DNA of 64,000 nucleotides from Nitrospiraceae bacterium (GCA_013140715.1 JABFSG010000005.1:25576-89575), one strand, 5' to 3'. Shown: positions 1-10,093, counted from the first letter of the stretch. Numbers and translations: made by a program. The notes: generated by a model from the letters alone, not told the origin.

Positions 1-769
1 CTGCGATCTGTTGGGCGTGACTCGTGTGACGGCCTCCCCTGTGAATGTGGGGGCTGGGACGCTGCAATCGGCCCACGGAATTCTGCCTGTGCCAGGTCCG
101 GCGGTCGCCATTCTGGCGAAAGGGATTCCCATATATAGTGCAGGCCCTGCCCGGGAACTCACAACACCGACCGGCATGGCATTGTTGCGCACGCTGACAT
201 CGGAGTTCGGCTCCATGCCGGTGATGATGCCGACCGGCATTGGCTATGGAGCGGGCGATGCTGACCCCGCAGACTGGCCGAACGCCTTGCGTGTGTTGCT
301 TGCGAAGCCCTCATCCCGAGGAGTGCGCGAACAGGATACTATATTGCAGCTCGAAACCAACCTCGACGATGTGAATCCACAAATGTACGAGTATGTGATG
401 GAACAGTTATTCTCCTGTGGGGCGCTGGATGTTGCGCTCGCGCCGGTCATCATGAAACGTGGACGACCAGGCATTGTGTTGACCTGCCTTGCGCCTCCGG
501 CTCAGCTGGATGAGATTCTGGACGTCTTGTTTCAGGAAACGACATCGTTGGGAGTCCGGGTCCGTGAGGTGACGAGACAGATTCTTCCCCGGCGTTTCGT
601 TTCGGTGAAGGTGCGTGGGGGAGTCGTCCGGATCAAGATCGCCGATGTGAGCAAGACGGCGGCCAAAGCGGCTCCGGAATATCTCGACTGCAAGCGAATT
701 GCCGAGCGAACGGGCCGTCCCCTCAACGATGTGATGGAAGAAGCGCGTGGCGCTTATCGGCGCGCGTGA
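1..769 (+). CDS. larC: Nickel pincer cofactor biosynthesis protein LarC (DUF111), 5' truncated by window edge
   Basis: ETNLDDVNPQMYEYVMEQLF and ALDVALAPVIMKRGRPG motifs typical of LarC; ORF open at window start. Confidence 0.85.
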   Translation, partial: CDLLGVTRVTASPVNVGAGTLQSAHGILPVPGPAVAILAKGIPIYSAGPARELTTPTGMALLRTLTSEFGSMPVMMPTGIGYGAGDADPADWPNALRVLLAKPSSRGVREQDTILQLETNLDDVNPQMYEYVMEQLFSCGALDVALAPVIMKRGRPGIVLTCLAPPAQLDEILDVLFQETTSLGVRVREVTRQILPRRFVSVKVRGGVVRIKIADVSKTAAKAAPEYLDCKRIAERTGRPLNDVMEEARGAYRRA

Positions 770-1770
770 CGGTCCTCCTCTACAGCCTCCTTTTCCTCGT
801 TTCCGTCGCAGTGACGTTGGGCGCCTGCACACTTTTTACCAACGCCATCGAATGGGTGGGCAAGCGTTTCAATCTGTCCGAAGGCGCGGTCGGCGGTGTG
901 TTGGCCGCCATCGGGACCACGCTGCCTGAAACGTCGATTCCCATCATCGCTATTTTTTTTGGGGCTAGCCAGGCTGAAGTGGAAGTGGGGTTGGGCGCGA
1001 TTCTCGGCGCTCCCTTCATGCTCAGCACATTGGTGATTCCCATCTTGGCCATCTTACTGGTGGTCTATGCCGGGCTTAGAAAGCGAACCGCCGTCTTCCA
1101 CTTGAACTATCGCGATGTGAAGGGCGATCTTTCTTTCTTTGTGGTTGCCTACAGCGTAGCGCTGGCCTGTGTCTTTATTCCGTCTCGGCTGGTGCATGCG
1201 ATAGCCGCCGTCGGCTTGATGGGGCTCTACCTCTACTACGTCAAGGTGAAGTTCAGCCAGACGGATGAGGAGGGGAGCGAGGGTGGGCTTGACCCGTTGT
1301 TCTTTGCGAAAAAATCCGCCATTCCGTCGTTTGGCATCATCGGCCTTCAAGCGGTCATTGGCTTGGCCGGTCTCGCGCTCGGCGCGCATCTCTTCGTGCT
1401 CGCAGCAGAAACGATTGCGGGAGCCTTGTCGATTTCTCCATTGATCCTGGCCCTCCTCATCGCACCCTTGGCGACCGAGTTGCCCGAGATGTCGAATAGT
1501 TTTCTCTGGCTCTATCGAAAGAAGGATCGCTTGGCGGTTGGGAACGTCACGGGTGCGATGGTCTTTCAGGGTACCATTCCCGTTGCGATCGGGCTCCTGG
1601 GGACAGAGTGGGTACTGGCGCCGACGCCGCTCATTACCATGGTGCTTGCAGTGACGGCCTCTACCTTCTTGTTGGCACAGGCTGCGTGGGGTGGTCTCTG
1701 GCGACCCTGGTTGCTAGGCTGCAGCGCCTTCCTTTATATAGGATATGCGGTGTATCTCTATGGTTGGTGA
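766..1770 (+). CDS. Calcium/sodium antiporter-like membrane protein (CaCA family)
   Basis: Multiple TM segments; GGVLAAIGTTLPETSIPI and LATELPEMSNS repeat motifs; GTG start overlaps the larC stop. Confidence 0.8.
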   Translation: MTVLLYSLLFLVSVAVTLGACTLFTNAIEWVGKRFNLSEGAVGGVLAAIGTTLPETSIPIIAIFFGASQAEVEVGLGAILGAPFMLSTLVIPILAILLVVYAGLRKRTAVFHLNYRDVKGDLSFFVVAYSVALACVFIPSRLVHAIAAVGLMGLYLYYVKVKFSQTDEEGSEGGLDPLFFAKKSAIPSFGIIGLQAVIGLAGLALGAHLFVLAAETIAGALSISPLILALLIAPLATELPEMSNSFLWLYRKKDRLAVGNVTGAMVFQGTIPVAIGLLGTEWVLAPTPLITMVLAVTASTFLLAQAAWGGLWRPWLLGCSAFLYIGYAVYLYGW

Positions 1771-1839
1771 GCGGTTTAACAATAGTTATTTGGTTTGTCT
1801 GGTTTGTTTAGTTTGTTTGGTTTCAATGGGAGCAGATCA

Positions 1840-2892
1840 ATGAAGACACAACCAAACAAACCAAATGAACAAAATAAACCAAATAAACACGGGCGCGAGA
1901 CGCGCCCGCTTCTTGGAATCACGATGGGCGATCCGGCTGGGATCGGCCCGGAGGTGATTGCGAAGGTCCTGGCAGGCAGAGCCTTGCATCGTCTCTGTCG
2001 CCCGCTGGTTATCGGCTCGTTTCCGGTGATGCAGCAGACGGTCAAGAGTCTGAAGCTCAAGTTGAGCGTCGTTCGTGTGGAGGATCACGAGCCCATGCCT
2101 CCACGGCCAAACGTTCTCGCTGTGCTGGACCCGCTCGACCATCCCCTTGGGCGGTTCTCGCGTGGAGTTGCAGCGGCTGAAACTGGTGCTGCGTCCGTGC
2201 TGTTTATTAAGAAAGCTGTGGAGCTGGCACAGCTTGGCTGCATCGACGGTATGGTCACTGCCCCGATCAACAAAGAAGCGATCAACATGGCAGGCTGTCA
2301 TTTCCCCGGCCATACGGAACTGCTGGCAGACCTGACTAAGACGGAAGAATCCGGCATGATGATTATCGGCGGACCGCTCCGAATCATGTTTGTGACGACC
2401 CACGTTGCGATCAAGGACTTACCGTCGCTTCTCACCCAGGCCAAGATCGAAAAAGCTATCAGACTGGCCCATCTGGCCTTGAGGAATCTGTTTGGGGTTA
2501 AGAAACCGAGAGTCGGTGTCGCCGCGTTGAACCCCCATGCAGGCGAACATGGACTGTTCGGAGACGAAGAGGCGCGGGTCATTCTCCCGGCTGCTCGTGC
2601 GGCACAGGCCCAGGGTATTCGTGCCAGCGATCCCCTGTCGGCCGATACGCTATTTGGCAAGGCCGCGAGGGGGGAGTACGACGCGGTGGTGGCTTTGTAC
2701 CACGATCAGGGGCTCATTCCCTTGAAGCTTGTCGCATTCGGTACCTGCGTGAATCTGACGGTGGGATTGCCGATCATTCGTACCTCGGTGGATCACGGAA
2801 CTGCGTTCGATATCGTGGGGAAGGGCATTGCAGACCCTGGCAGTTTGATTGAGGCAGTGAAGCTGGCTGCCACGTTGGCCAAAAGATGTTGA
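1840..2892 (+). CDS. pdxA: 4-hydroxythreonine-4-phosphate dehydrogenase PdxA
   Basis: ITMGDPAGIGPEV, MVTAPINKEAI, GHTELLAD, ALYHDQGLIPLK; ORF extends upstream into a repeat, start uncertain. Confidence 0.93.
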   Translation: MKTQPNKPNEQNKPNKHGRETRPLLGITMGDPAGIGPEVIAKVLAGRALHRLCRPLVIGSFPVMQQTVKSLKLKLSVVRVEDHEPMPPRPNVLAVLDPLDHPLGRFSRGVAAAETGAASVLFIKKAVELAQLGCIDGMVTAPINKEAINMAGCHFPGHTELLADLTKTEESGMMIIGGPLRIMFVTTHVAIKDLPSLLTQAKIEKAIRLAHLALRNLFGVKKPRVGVAALNPHAGEHGLFGDEEARVILPAARAAQAQGIRASDPLSADTLFGKAARGEYDAVVALYHDQGLIPLKLVAFGTCVNLTVGLPIIRTSVDHGTAFDIVGKGIADPGSLIEAVKLAATLAKRC

Positions 2893-3009
2893 GAGGGTTG
2901 GTTTGTTTTGTTTGTTTGGTTGTCAGAAACCTCAACTAAACAAACCAAAAAACCAAATAAACTAAATAAACCAGATGAACCAACCAAACCAGATCAACAG
3001 GACCTATCG

Positions 3010-3336
3010 ATGACCAATCAATCGGGCGCGGCAAGTGACATGCTTCAGAAGCAATTGAAGGAATTGGACCAGATTTTTCAGGACACCATAGAAACGCTCA
3101 ATATTGCCTCTGGAACTGAACGGGTGATGAAGTGGAGAGCCAGAACCATCGCGCTTATCAGTGAGTCTGTGGGCCAGAAAGAAGGGCAGAAGTTTGCGGC
3201 CCTGCAACCGGGGCCTTCTTTTACCAACGATCTGGTCGAGGAGTTTACCGATCTCATCGACTATTTCAGAGCTCCGCTGGCCGATCTGGCGAAACAGCAG
3301 CTACAACCCTCTCCTCCTCCTTCCGGCGGGAATTGA
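3010..3336 (+). CDS. Conserved hypothetical protein
   Basis: ORF continues upstream into repeat; likely ATG at 3010 (MTNQSGAASDML). Confidence 0.6.
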   Translation: MTNQSGAASDMLQKQLKELDQIFQDTIETLNIASGTERVMKWRARTIALISESVGQKEGQKFAALQPGPSFTNDLVEEFTDLIDYFRAPLADLAKQQLQPSPPPSGGN

Positions 3337-3339
3337 CCG

Positions 3340-4143
3340 GTGCCGATCCCCGACTTCCCTCCGCCCATCAAACGGCTCGGCCAAAATTTTCTGATCGATC
3401 CCAACATCGTGCGCAAAATCGTTTCGTTGGCAGGACTAGCCTCCAGCGACTATGTGCTGGAAATCGGTCCGGGCCGCGGTATCTTGACAGAGGCGCTGTC
3501 CCGTGCGGCCGGTCGTGTCACAGCGGTCGAAGTGGATCCACGGCTGCATACCTATCTCGAAACCAGGCAGGCGGAACTCCCAAATGTTGAGCTGGTCTGT
3601 GAAGACGCGCTGACCTATCCGGTCGAGATCCTGCCGATGGGCACGGTTGTCGTTGCCAATCTGCCCTACTATATTTCGACGCCGTTGCTCTTCAGGTTGC
3701 TCGATCAGCGTGATCGCTTCCCTCGTATGGTCCTCATGCTTCAAAATGAAGTGGCAGATCGATTGGTGGCCAAGCCTGGAGGGTCAGATTATGGGGTGCT
3801 CTCGGTCATGGCGCAGTACGCGGCAGAGATCACTAAAGCCTTCCGCGTCTCGGCACAATGCTTCAGGCCCAGGCCGGATGTTGGTTCTGCGGTGGTCTTG
3901 TTGCGAACAAAAACTCGGAGAGCACTAAGCTCCGAGGAAGAACCAAAGTTCGCCGCGCTGGTGAAAGCCTCCTTCGCTCACCGGCGCAAGACGCTCGTCA
4001 ACTCACTCAAGGACGAAGGATACGATCAGAAGTCAGTAACGGAAGCATTGAACTCACTCAACCTCTCTCTACCCGCCCGTGCTGAAATCCTCTCAGTCGC
4101 CCAGCTCATCGAGTTGACCCGCCGGATACCATCTTCAGCATAG
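3340..4143 (+). CDS. rsmA: 16S rRNA dimethyladenosine transferase RsmA (KsgA)
   Basis: LGQNFLIDPNIVRKIV, LEIGPGRGILTEAL, VANLPYYISTPLL; GTG start. Confidence 0.95.
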   Translation: MPIPDFPPPIKRLGQNFLIDPNIVRKIVSLAGLASSDYVLEIGPGRGILTEALSRAAGRVTAVEVDPRLHTYLETRQAELPNVELVCEDALTYPVEILPMGTVVVANLPYYISTPLLFRLLDQRDRFPRMVLMLQNEVADRLVAKPGGSDYGVLSVMAQYAAEITKAFRVSAQCFRPRPDVGSAVVLLRTKTRRALSSEEEPKFAALVKASFAHRRKTLVNSLKDEGYDQKSVTEALNSLNLSLPARAEILSVAQLIELTRRIPSSA

Positions 4144-4146
4144 GAA

Positions 4147-4292
4147 GCTAGTGTAGTGCGTCTTACGCTTCTTGACATATCCTGTTCGCCCTGAGCTTGT
4201 CGAAGGGCTCATGGTTCCGATGGTTTCCGTTCATGCTTCGACAGGCTCAGCACGAATGGTGTGTAAAGCCATTTCTGACGCACTGCACTAGC
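4147..4292. repeat. Palindromic intergenic element with terminal inverted repeats
   Basis: GCTAGTGTAGTGCGTC ... GACGCACTGCACTAGC, with inner IR containing CCTGAGCTTGTCGAAGG / CTTCGACAGGCTCAG. Confidence 0.8.
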
Positions 4293-4502
4293 AAAGTTAT
4301 GTTAGATGGTTCGAGCAGCTCGCAGTGCGCTTTCGATACTTCAGGTAAATTGTTCGAATTCCGTTTCGGGAGCTTTCTCAGCAGATCATCTCGCACCTAA
4401 ACTGCCGCTTCTTTTGCAAGTCTATTCTCTGGATTTGAATATGCTGAGGAGATGGAAGAGATCCTGGCTCAGTTTTCTCAGTAGGGAGGGGCATCCTCTC
4501 TC

Positions 4503-4928
4503 TCAATCCGTCATTTCCTTCTGAGCGGCAAGCAGCCTCAAGAAATCTGCTAGCCGAAGAATTTTAACCCGTTCATATTGCATCAGAGCCAGCAGCTGTC
4601 GGTCGCCTGTGACGATGAAGTCTGCCTGGGCTTTTACGGCGCATTCGAGAATACGGTTGTCAGGTTCATCGCGTACCACTCGGAGGCGAGTGCCGCCCGC
4701 AACGACAGTGGCGACATGGCTGATTGCCTGTACCAATGTCCGGGCTTTTTCTTCAGACCATTCAAATTTATTTTGGAGAACAGTGGCCGTCTCGGTGAGG
4801 ATGGGCACAGAGGTGAAGAGCTCGAAACGATCGTGAATCGCGCCAAGGTATGCGTCTTCTGCTTGGCCACCTGGAATGGCGAAGGCCGACACATAGATGT
4901 TGGTATCGAATACCACCCGCACGGTCAA
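4503..4928 (-). CDS. PIN-domain toxin (type II TA)
   Basis: VVFDTNIYVSAF start, D-E-D acidic residues; stop/start overlap with upstream antitoxin. Confidence 0.85.
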   Translation of the reverse strand: MTVRVVFDTNIYVSAFAIPGGQAEDAYLGAIHDRFELFTSVPILTETATVLQNKFEWSEEKARTLVQAISHVATVVAGGTRLRVVRDEPDNRILECAVKAQADFIVTGDRQLLALMQYERVKILRLADFLRLLAAQKEMTD

Positions 4929-5170
4929 CGGCCCTGAAATACGAGGGCCTCAACGTCGGCTTCCGTTAAGACGCTCTTCTTTCGAGCCTGCTTTGCGCCA
5001 TATCGCTGCAGCGCCAAAAACTCATTCTCCCGGCGGCGCTGTTCGTAGACAGACACCATTTCTCGGAAGAGCTGACTCTTGTTCTTTGCCTCAGCTTTGG
5101 CAAGCTTCTCAAACTTGGTGGCCAACTCTGAAGGGACCGACAGGGTTACGGGAACACGCCCACGTTTCAT
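4925..5170 (-). CDS. Ribbon-helix-helix type antitoxin
   Basis: VTLSVPSELATKFEKLAKAEAKNKSQLFREM; overlaps PIN toxin by 4 bp. Confidence 0.75.
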   Translation of the reverse strand: MKRGRVPVTLSVPSELATKFEKLAKAEAKNKSQLFREMVSVYEQRRRENEFLALQRYGAKQARKKSVLTEADVEALVFQGR

Positions 5171-5388
5171 AGATCACCTCACTGTATGACAAAATCATAC
5201 AATGGACATAATGGGCTGGTCAACGCAAAGTTTGTCGCCCAGATGGATTGGTTGGTTTGATATTGAGCCTGAACTGGCAGGGGTGGAAGACGGAGTTGTG
5301 TGCCGAGTGAGAAAAACACCTTGTCCCATCGGATGATCGCTCGGCTGATCGTTTGAATTGATCGATTCCCTGTGCTAGCATCGCGCTC

Positions 5389-7803
5389 ATGGCTGTCACC
5401 ACTTCGGCCAAGCGGGGCGAGGCCCGCGGTGCCGCGTCCCCCCCATCCCATATCAAACGAGAAGTGATCGGAGTCGTCCTGATCGCGTTGGCGCTCTTGA
5501 CGCTTCTCAGTCTGCTGTCCTTTGTGTCGGGGGAACTCAAAACCGGGACCTCTGCGACGTCTCCATCCAGAAACCTCATCGGTTCGGTCGGGGCATTTTT
5601 TGCGTCTACCATTTTCTGGTCGATCGGTGCGGCAGGCTATATGTTTCCGGTCCTCCTTGGCCTCATGGGTGCCCGCTGTTTTACGCAGGACAACCTGTCG
5701 ATCCGTCTGAGAAACGCCGGGGCCTCTCTGGCGGCATTGCTGTTTCTCGCGGGCTTTCTCCATCTCGAAGTCACGGGGGTGCCGACTGTTTCTAGCGGCC
5801 TGATTTATCGAGGCATGGCGGGAGGCGTCTTCGGGCGAATAATGGCCGAGAGCTTACGCATCTATTTTGCGAGTACCGGCGCCCACATTTTGATCATTGC
5901 GGGATTCCTGGTGTCGCTCCTCTTCACGACATCCCTTTCTCTGGCGGCGATCGCTCAGCGGATTCCCGGTTTAGGCAATTGGATGTTCAACAGGGCCCGT
6001 GCCTTGATGCCTGACCGACCGGTGGAAGAATCCGTTTCTGAACCCCTTCGGAAAACCAAACAGAGATCGTCGAAATCTATCCGTGCGGTCATTGAAGAGG
6101 CGCTGCCTGAGGCGGCTGGGGAGCCGGAATTGGATTGGCCGGTCATTCAGCCGTCGCGCCAACCGGCTTTCGAACCGGTTGAGCCGGTCGAATCAGAGCC
6201 GGAGCCGCAGATCGTTGTCGCTCAGGCCAAGGCGGGAGACTATATCTTGCCGGATCCGGCCCTGCTCTTGAGTGAACCTTCAGGCCCGCTCGGACGTGTG
6301 ACGGAAGAGGAAATCAAGGCGCAATCGGATGTCCTGACTCGTGCCCTGCTCAGTTTTGGCATCGCCGGGAAAGTCACGGAGGTTCGTCCCGGGCCGGTTG
6401 TGACGATGTACGAGTTCGAGCCGGCGTCTGGAACCAAGGTTGCGCGCATTGTGAACCTGGCCGACGATTTGGCCTTGGCGCTGAAGGCGATCAGCCTCCG
6501 GATTGTCGCGCCGATTCCAGGAAAGTCGGTTGTAGGGATTGAGGTGCCGAACCTCTATCGCGAGACTGTGTCCATGAAAGAAGTGATGACCAGCGACGCA
6601 TTTTCACGCGCCAGATCGAAGCTCAGCTTGGCCTTGGGGAAGGACATTTTCGGAGCCCCTCTGATTGCCGATCTGAAAACGATGCCGCATTTGCTGGTTG
6701 CCGGCGCCACAGGGGCAGGGAAAAGTGTCAGCCTCAATACGATGCTGCTGAGCCTGCTGTTTTCGGCTCGACCCAATGAGGTCAAGCTGCTCCTGATCGA
6801 CCCCAAGATGCTCGAATTTCAAACGTACGACGGCATTCCCCATCTGCTGCGTCCGGTCATTACCGACCCAAAATCAGCGGCTCGCGGACTCAGTTGGGTC
6901 GTCGCGGAAATGGAGCGGCGCTACAAATTGCTTGCCGAGGCGGGAGTGAGAAATATCGATGCCTACAATCGAAAGGTTTCAGGAGGGCAGGGGGTGTCCG
7001 AGGTAGACTCGGCGGCCAAGTTGGAGCAGCCGGAATTGCCCATCCAGTTTCTACCTGAAGAGGAGCGGCTCTCTGCCGGAGAAACGACACTTCAGGATGG
7101 CAGTCCCGGATCGTTCTTGCCGCCGCCGACTCCACCGGAACCCTTGCCCTATATCGTCGTGATGATCGATGAGTTGGCGGATCTGATGATGGTGGCACCG
7201 AAGGAAGTGGAAGACAAGATTGCGCGTTTAGCGCAAATGGCCCGTGCGTCAGGCATCCATCTCGTGCTGGCGACCCAGCGTCCGTCGGTCGATGTGTTGA
7301 CCGGTTTGATTAAGGCGAACTTCCCGGCCCGCATCGCATTTCAAGTCTCGTCGAAGACCGATTCGCGCACCATTCTGGATGCCAACGGCGCGGAAGCGCT
7401 CCTGGGTCGTGGGGACATGCTCTATCTGGCCTCTGGGACCGGGCGCCTCATGCGGGGGCACGGGTCGTTTGTCTCGGACGACGATGTCCGCCGCGTGGTC
7501 GAGTTTGTGAAGGATCAAGCCAGACCTGCCTATAATCAGGAACTGCAGATCGCCTTGAAGCAGGAAGAGGCAAAAGAGGAAGAGGCGTTGGACGAGGTGT
7601 ACGAACAGGCGAAAGAACTCGTGCTGACGACCGGACAGGCGTCTGCATCGTTGATTCAGCGACGGCTGCGGGTGGGGTATCCTCGGGCAGCCCGGATGAT
7701 CGAGCAAATGGAGGCAGATGGCGTTGTCGGCGCTGCTGGCCGCGATGGACGGAGAGAGGTGGTTGGACGGCGAGGGCCGGTAGGAGCAGGAGAAGAAGCA
7801 TGA
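5389..7803 (+). CDS. ftsK: DNA translocase FtsK/SpoIIIE
   Basis: N-terminal TM region, GATGAGKSVSLNTML Walker A, LATQRPSVDVLTGLIKANFPARIAF, C-terminal gamma winged helix. Confidence 0.95.
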   Translation: MAVTTSAKRGEARGAASPPSHIKREVIGVVLIALALLTLLSLLSFVSGELKTGTSATSPSRNLIGSVGAFFASTIFWSIGAAGYMFPVLLGLMGARCFTQDNLSIRLRNAGASLAALLFLAGFLHLEVTGVPTVSSGLIYRGMAGGVFGRIMAESLRIYFASTGAHILIIAGFLVSLLFTTSLSLAAIAQRIPGLGNWMFNRARALMPDRPVEESVSEPLRKTKQRSSKSIRAVIEEALPEAAGEPELDWPVIQPSRQPAFEPVEPVESEPEPQIVVAQAKAGDYILPDPALLLSEPSGPLGRVTEEEIKAQSDVLTRALLSFGIAGKVTEVRPGPVVTMYEFEPASGTKVARIVNLADDLALALKAISLRIVAPIPGKSVVGIEVPNLYRETVSMKEVMTSDAFSRARSKLSLALGKDIFGAPLIADLKTMPHLLVAGATGAGKSVSLNTMLLSLLFSARPNEVKLLLIDPKMLEFQTYDGIPHLLRPVITDPKSAARGLSWVVAEMERRYKLLAEAGVRNIDAYNRKVSGGQGVSEVDSAAKLEQPELPIQFLPEEERLSAGETTLQDGSPGSFLPPPTPPEPLPYIVVMIDELADLMMVAPKEVEDKIARLAQMARASGIHLVLATQRPSVDVLTGLIKANFPARIAFQVSSKTDSRTILDANGAEALLGRGDMLYLASGTGRLMRGHGSFVSDDDVRRVVEFVKDQARPAYNQELQIALKQEEAKEEEALDEVYEQAKELVLTTGQASASLIQRRLRVGYPRAARMIEQMEADGVVGAAGRDGRREVVGRRGPVGAGEEA

Positions 7804-7811
7804 GATGGTAT

Positions 7812-7907
7812 GGGGTCGCTAAGGCGCTCTCCTTGCTCGTGCAACGCGCTGTCTCGGAAGACCCTCGTTGGACACGCGCAGTAGGGAGCACCTCAGCGAC
7901 CCCATTA
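7812..7907. repeat. Family B hairpin element (AACGCGC...CTCGTT core)
   Basis: Outer stem ATGGGGTCGCT/AGCGACCCCAT; core CAACGCGCTGTCTCGGAAGACCCTCGTTG. Confidence 0.85.
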
Positions 7908-7988
7908 GGCCCGGTGATGGTGGGACCGGCTCGTGTGTATGTCGGTTCTCGCGCCAGCGCCGTTCCTCAGCGCTGAGGAGGTGTGAGG

Positions 7989-8078
7989 GGAGCGGAGGGG
8001 CATTGCTGTGCTCGCAGAACGCGCACGATGAAACTGTGCTCGTTCGATGCGCGCAATGACACCTCCCCTGCCCGCTCC
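7989..8078. repeat. Family B hairpin element
   Basis: Core GAACGCGCACGATGAAACTGTGCTCGTTC; outer arm GGAGCGG.GGGG / CCCC.CCGCTCC. Confidence 0.75.
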
Positions 8079-8103
8079 ATGCAAGAGAGTTACAGTGAGG
8101 GAC

Positions 8104-8862
8104 ATGCTCCTGATGAGGTTGTACGCGTTGGATAAAATTAAGAGCAAGGCAATCTTATCGGTACTTCCCGCGTTGTTCTTTGGACTCCTGTTGCTGGTTC
8201 CATCCTTTGCTTTCGGGGATGAGGATAGTGAGAAAGCGTCGGGGGAGGTGCGGGAGGTGGTCAGGCAGCTCCAGGCGCGGTATGAGAAAACCAAAGATCT
8301 CCAGGCGGACTTTACGCAGAAGACCACGATCGAGGGGTTCGAACGGCCGATCACGTCCACGGGGAAGGTCTATATCAAGAAGCCGGGCCGGTTACGCTGG
8401 AACTATCTCGACCCGTCGATCGAAGACATCTATGTCAATCGAGACGATATCAAGGTCTATGTGCCGGAGCATAAACAAGTGTTGGTCGGAAAGCTGACGC
8501 AAATGGCGGCCTCCAAAGCCCCATTGGAACTCTTGCTCGGGGCTGCTACGCTGGAGGAGTCGTTCGTCATTGAGCCGACGCCGGGAAAGGGACGTGGCGT
8601 CGGGGGAATCCGGCTACTGACCCTCCTGCCCAAGTCGCGTGATGGCGAGGCGGGAAGATCGTTACAACGGATCGTGCTGGAAGTGTTTCCCAAGACCTAT
8701 TTCATTCGGACGATTTCTCTCTACGAAGTCAGCGGCAATGTCGCGAGTTTTGAATTTTCTTCGCTCCAATCCAACATAGGCCTCAGCAACTCGGTGTTCG
8801 ATCTGAAGTTGCCGGCCGATGTGGCAGTGATGAAGGCTCCGGTGTTCAGTATTCCGCAGTGA
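8104..8862 (+). CDS. lolA: Outer membrane lipoprotein carrier protein LolA
   Basis: LQARYEKTKDLQADFTQKTTI...GKVYIKKPGRLRWNY; signal peptide; ORF open from 8047. Confidence 0.88.
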   Translation: MLLMRLYALDKIKSKAILSVLPALFFGLLLLVPSFAFGDEDSEKASGEVREVVRQLQARYEKTKDLQADFTQKTTIEGFERPITSTGKVYIKKPGRLRWNYLDPSIEDIYVNRDDIKVYVPEHKQVLVGKLTQMAASKAPLELLLGAATLEESFVIEPTPGKGRGVGGIRLLTLLPKSRDGEAGRSLQRIVLEVFPKTYFIRTISLYEVSGNVASFEFSSLQSNIGLSNSVFDLKLPADVAVMKAPVFSIPQ

Positions 8863-8890
8863 GTGTGGACGGGATGCGGGAGGGTTGATC

Positions 8891-8970
8891 CGGTTCGTTT
8901 TGTTTATTTGGTTCATCTGGTTAGTTTCGTCTAACCGAAAAAACCAGATGAACCAAATGAACAAGACAAG
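8891..8970. repeat. Family A 9-nt-periodic inverted repeat
   Basis: GTTTATTTGGTTCATCTGGTT / AACCAGATGAACCAAATGAAC. Confidence 0.9.
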
Positions 8971-9020
8971 CTGGCGGATTTTTCAGCATCCTGCCAGGCG
9001 AATGAGGAAAAGGTGAGCCT

Positions 9021-9785
9021 ATGAATCAGTCCATGGTTGGTTCCTTCGTCGACAGGGTTGATGATGCGGTCAAGCAATTGGATCTTGACCGGCTCTCGCA
9101 TGACTATTGGGAGCAGAATGAGTTCCTCGTCATACCGCAGTTTCTTCCTCGATCGGTGGTGGAGGAACATCTCGTTCCTCAGGCGCAGGGGGTGAAGGGG
9201 GACCTGAATCGTAATTTTATTCCCGGCCACAAGAAGGGCGGGAGTGTGAGTTACTATACGGTGATAGAAAAGGCCCCGCGGTTTCTCGATCTCTATCGAT
9301 CCGAAGCCTTCATCGAATTCTTAAGCCGTTTGGTGCGGGCTAAGCTTAGCCTGTGCCCTGAGAACGACCCCCATTCCTGCGCCCTCTACTACTATACGGA
9401 GCCGGGAGATCATATCGGGTTTCACTATGACACGTCCTATTACAAGGGGGCTCGCTATACCATTCTCATGGGGTTGGTGGATCGGTCTACGCAATGTAAG
9501 CTGGTTTGCGAACTGTTCAAGGACGATCCTGTGAAAGCTCCCAAGCATCTTGAGCTGATTACACAACCGGGTGATCTTGTCATTTTCAATGGAGATAAGC
9601 TCTGGCATGCAGTGACTCCGCTCGGCGAGGGGGAAGAACGGATCGCCCTCACGATGGAGTATGTCACCGACCCCGATATGGGAACCTTTAAGCGGCTCTA
9701 TTCCAACCTCAAAGACTCCATCGCGTACTTCGGCCTCCGCACAGTGTTCAAACAGGCTATTACTGGTTCCAATCGACGTTCTTAG
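9021..9785 (+). CDS. 2OG-Fe(II) oxygenase-like protein
   Basis: GFHYDTSYY HxD-like motif, PGDLVIFNGDKLWHAVTPL, downstream R/S residues. Confidence 0.7.
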   Translation: MNQSMVGSFVDRVDDAVKQLDLDRLSHDYWEQNEFLVIPQFLPRSVVEEHLVPQAQGVKGDLNRNFIPGHKKGGSVSYYTVIEKAPRFLDLYRSEAFIEFLSRLVRAKLSLCPENDPHSCALYYYTEPGDHIGFHYDTSYYKGARYTILMGLVDRSTQCKLVCELFKDDPVKAPKHLELITQPGDLVIFNGDKLWHAVTPLGEGEERIALTMEYVTDPDMGTFKRLYSNLKDSIAYFGLRTVFKQAITGSNRRS

Positions 9786-9966
9786 GAGCCTGTCCGACAT
9801 AACCGTTCTACTGCGGCGAATGATCTGCACCATCTGCGTCGTTCTCGGCCCCGACAAATCCTCAACGTATTCCAGTGAATACGCCTCCGGTTTCTCGGGG
9901 CCTGCGGCCTCGCATCTGGCCGCATCTCCTTCGCCTCGTCACGAAGGCAATGTCGGACAGGCTCCT
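9784..9966. repeat. Family D MITE-like palindromic element
   Basis: TIR AGGAGCCTGTCCGACAT ... ATGTCGGACAGGCTCCT; central CAACGTATTCCAGTGAATACGCCTC. Confidence 0.9.
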
Positions 9967-10093
9967 TGCAGGTTGCTGAAAAAGTCCGCCAGCTTCGTTC
10001 TCGCGTCGCTCAGAGGTTCAACGTACTGAAGCGTACGCCTCACCTCTTCGCTCGCTGCGGCTTTGCTGGGATGCCATTTTGAGCATCCTGCAG
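9967..10093. repeat. Family C MITE-like palindromic element
   Basis: GCAGGTTGCTGAAAAAGTCCGCCAGC ... ATTTTGAGCATCCTGC; central CAACGTACTGAAGCGTACGCCTC. Confidence 0.88.

Noticed and set aside
1786-2998. CRISPR-like short regular repeats
   Set aside because: Units are 9 nt with no spacers and are arranged as inverted arms, so not a CRISPR array.
8030-8060. GTTCGATGC as a tRNA T-arm
   Set aside because: No acceptor, D or anticodon stems around it; explained by the family B core.
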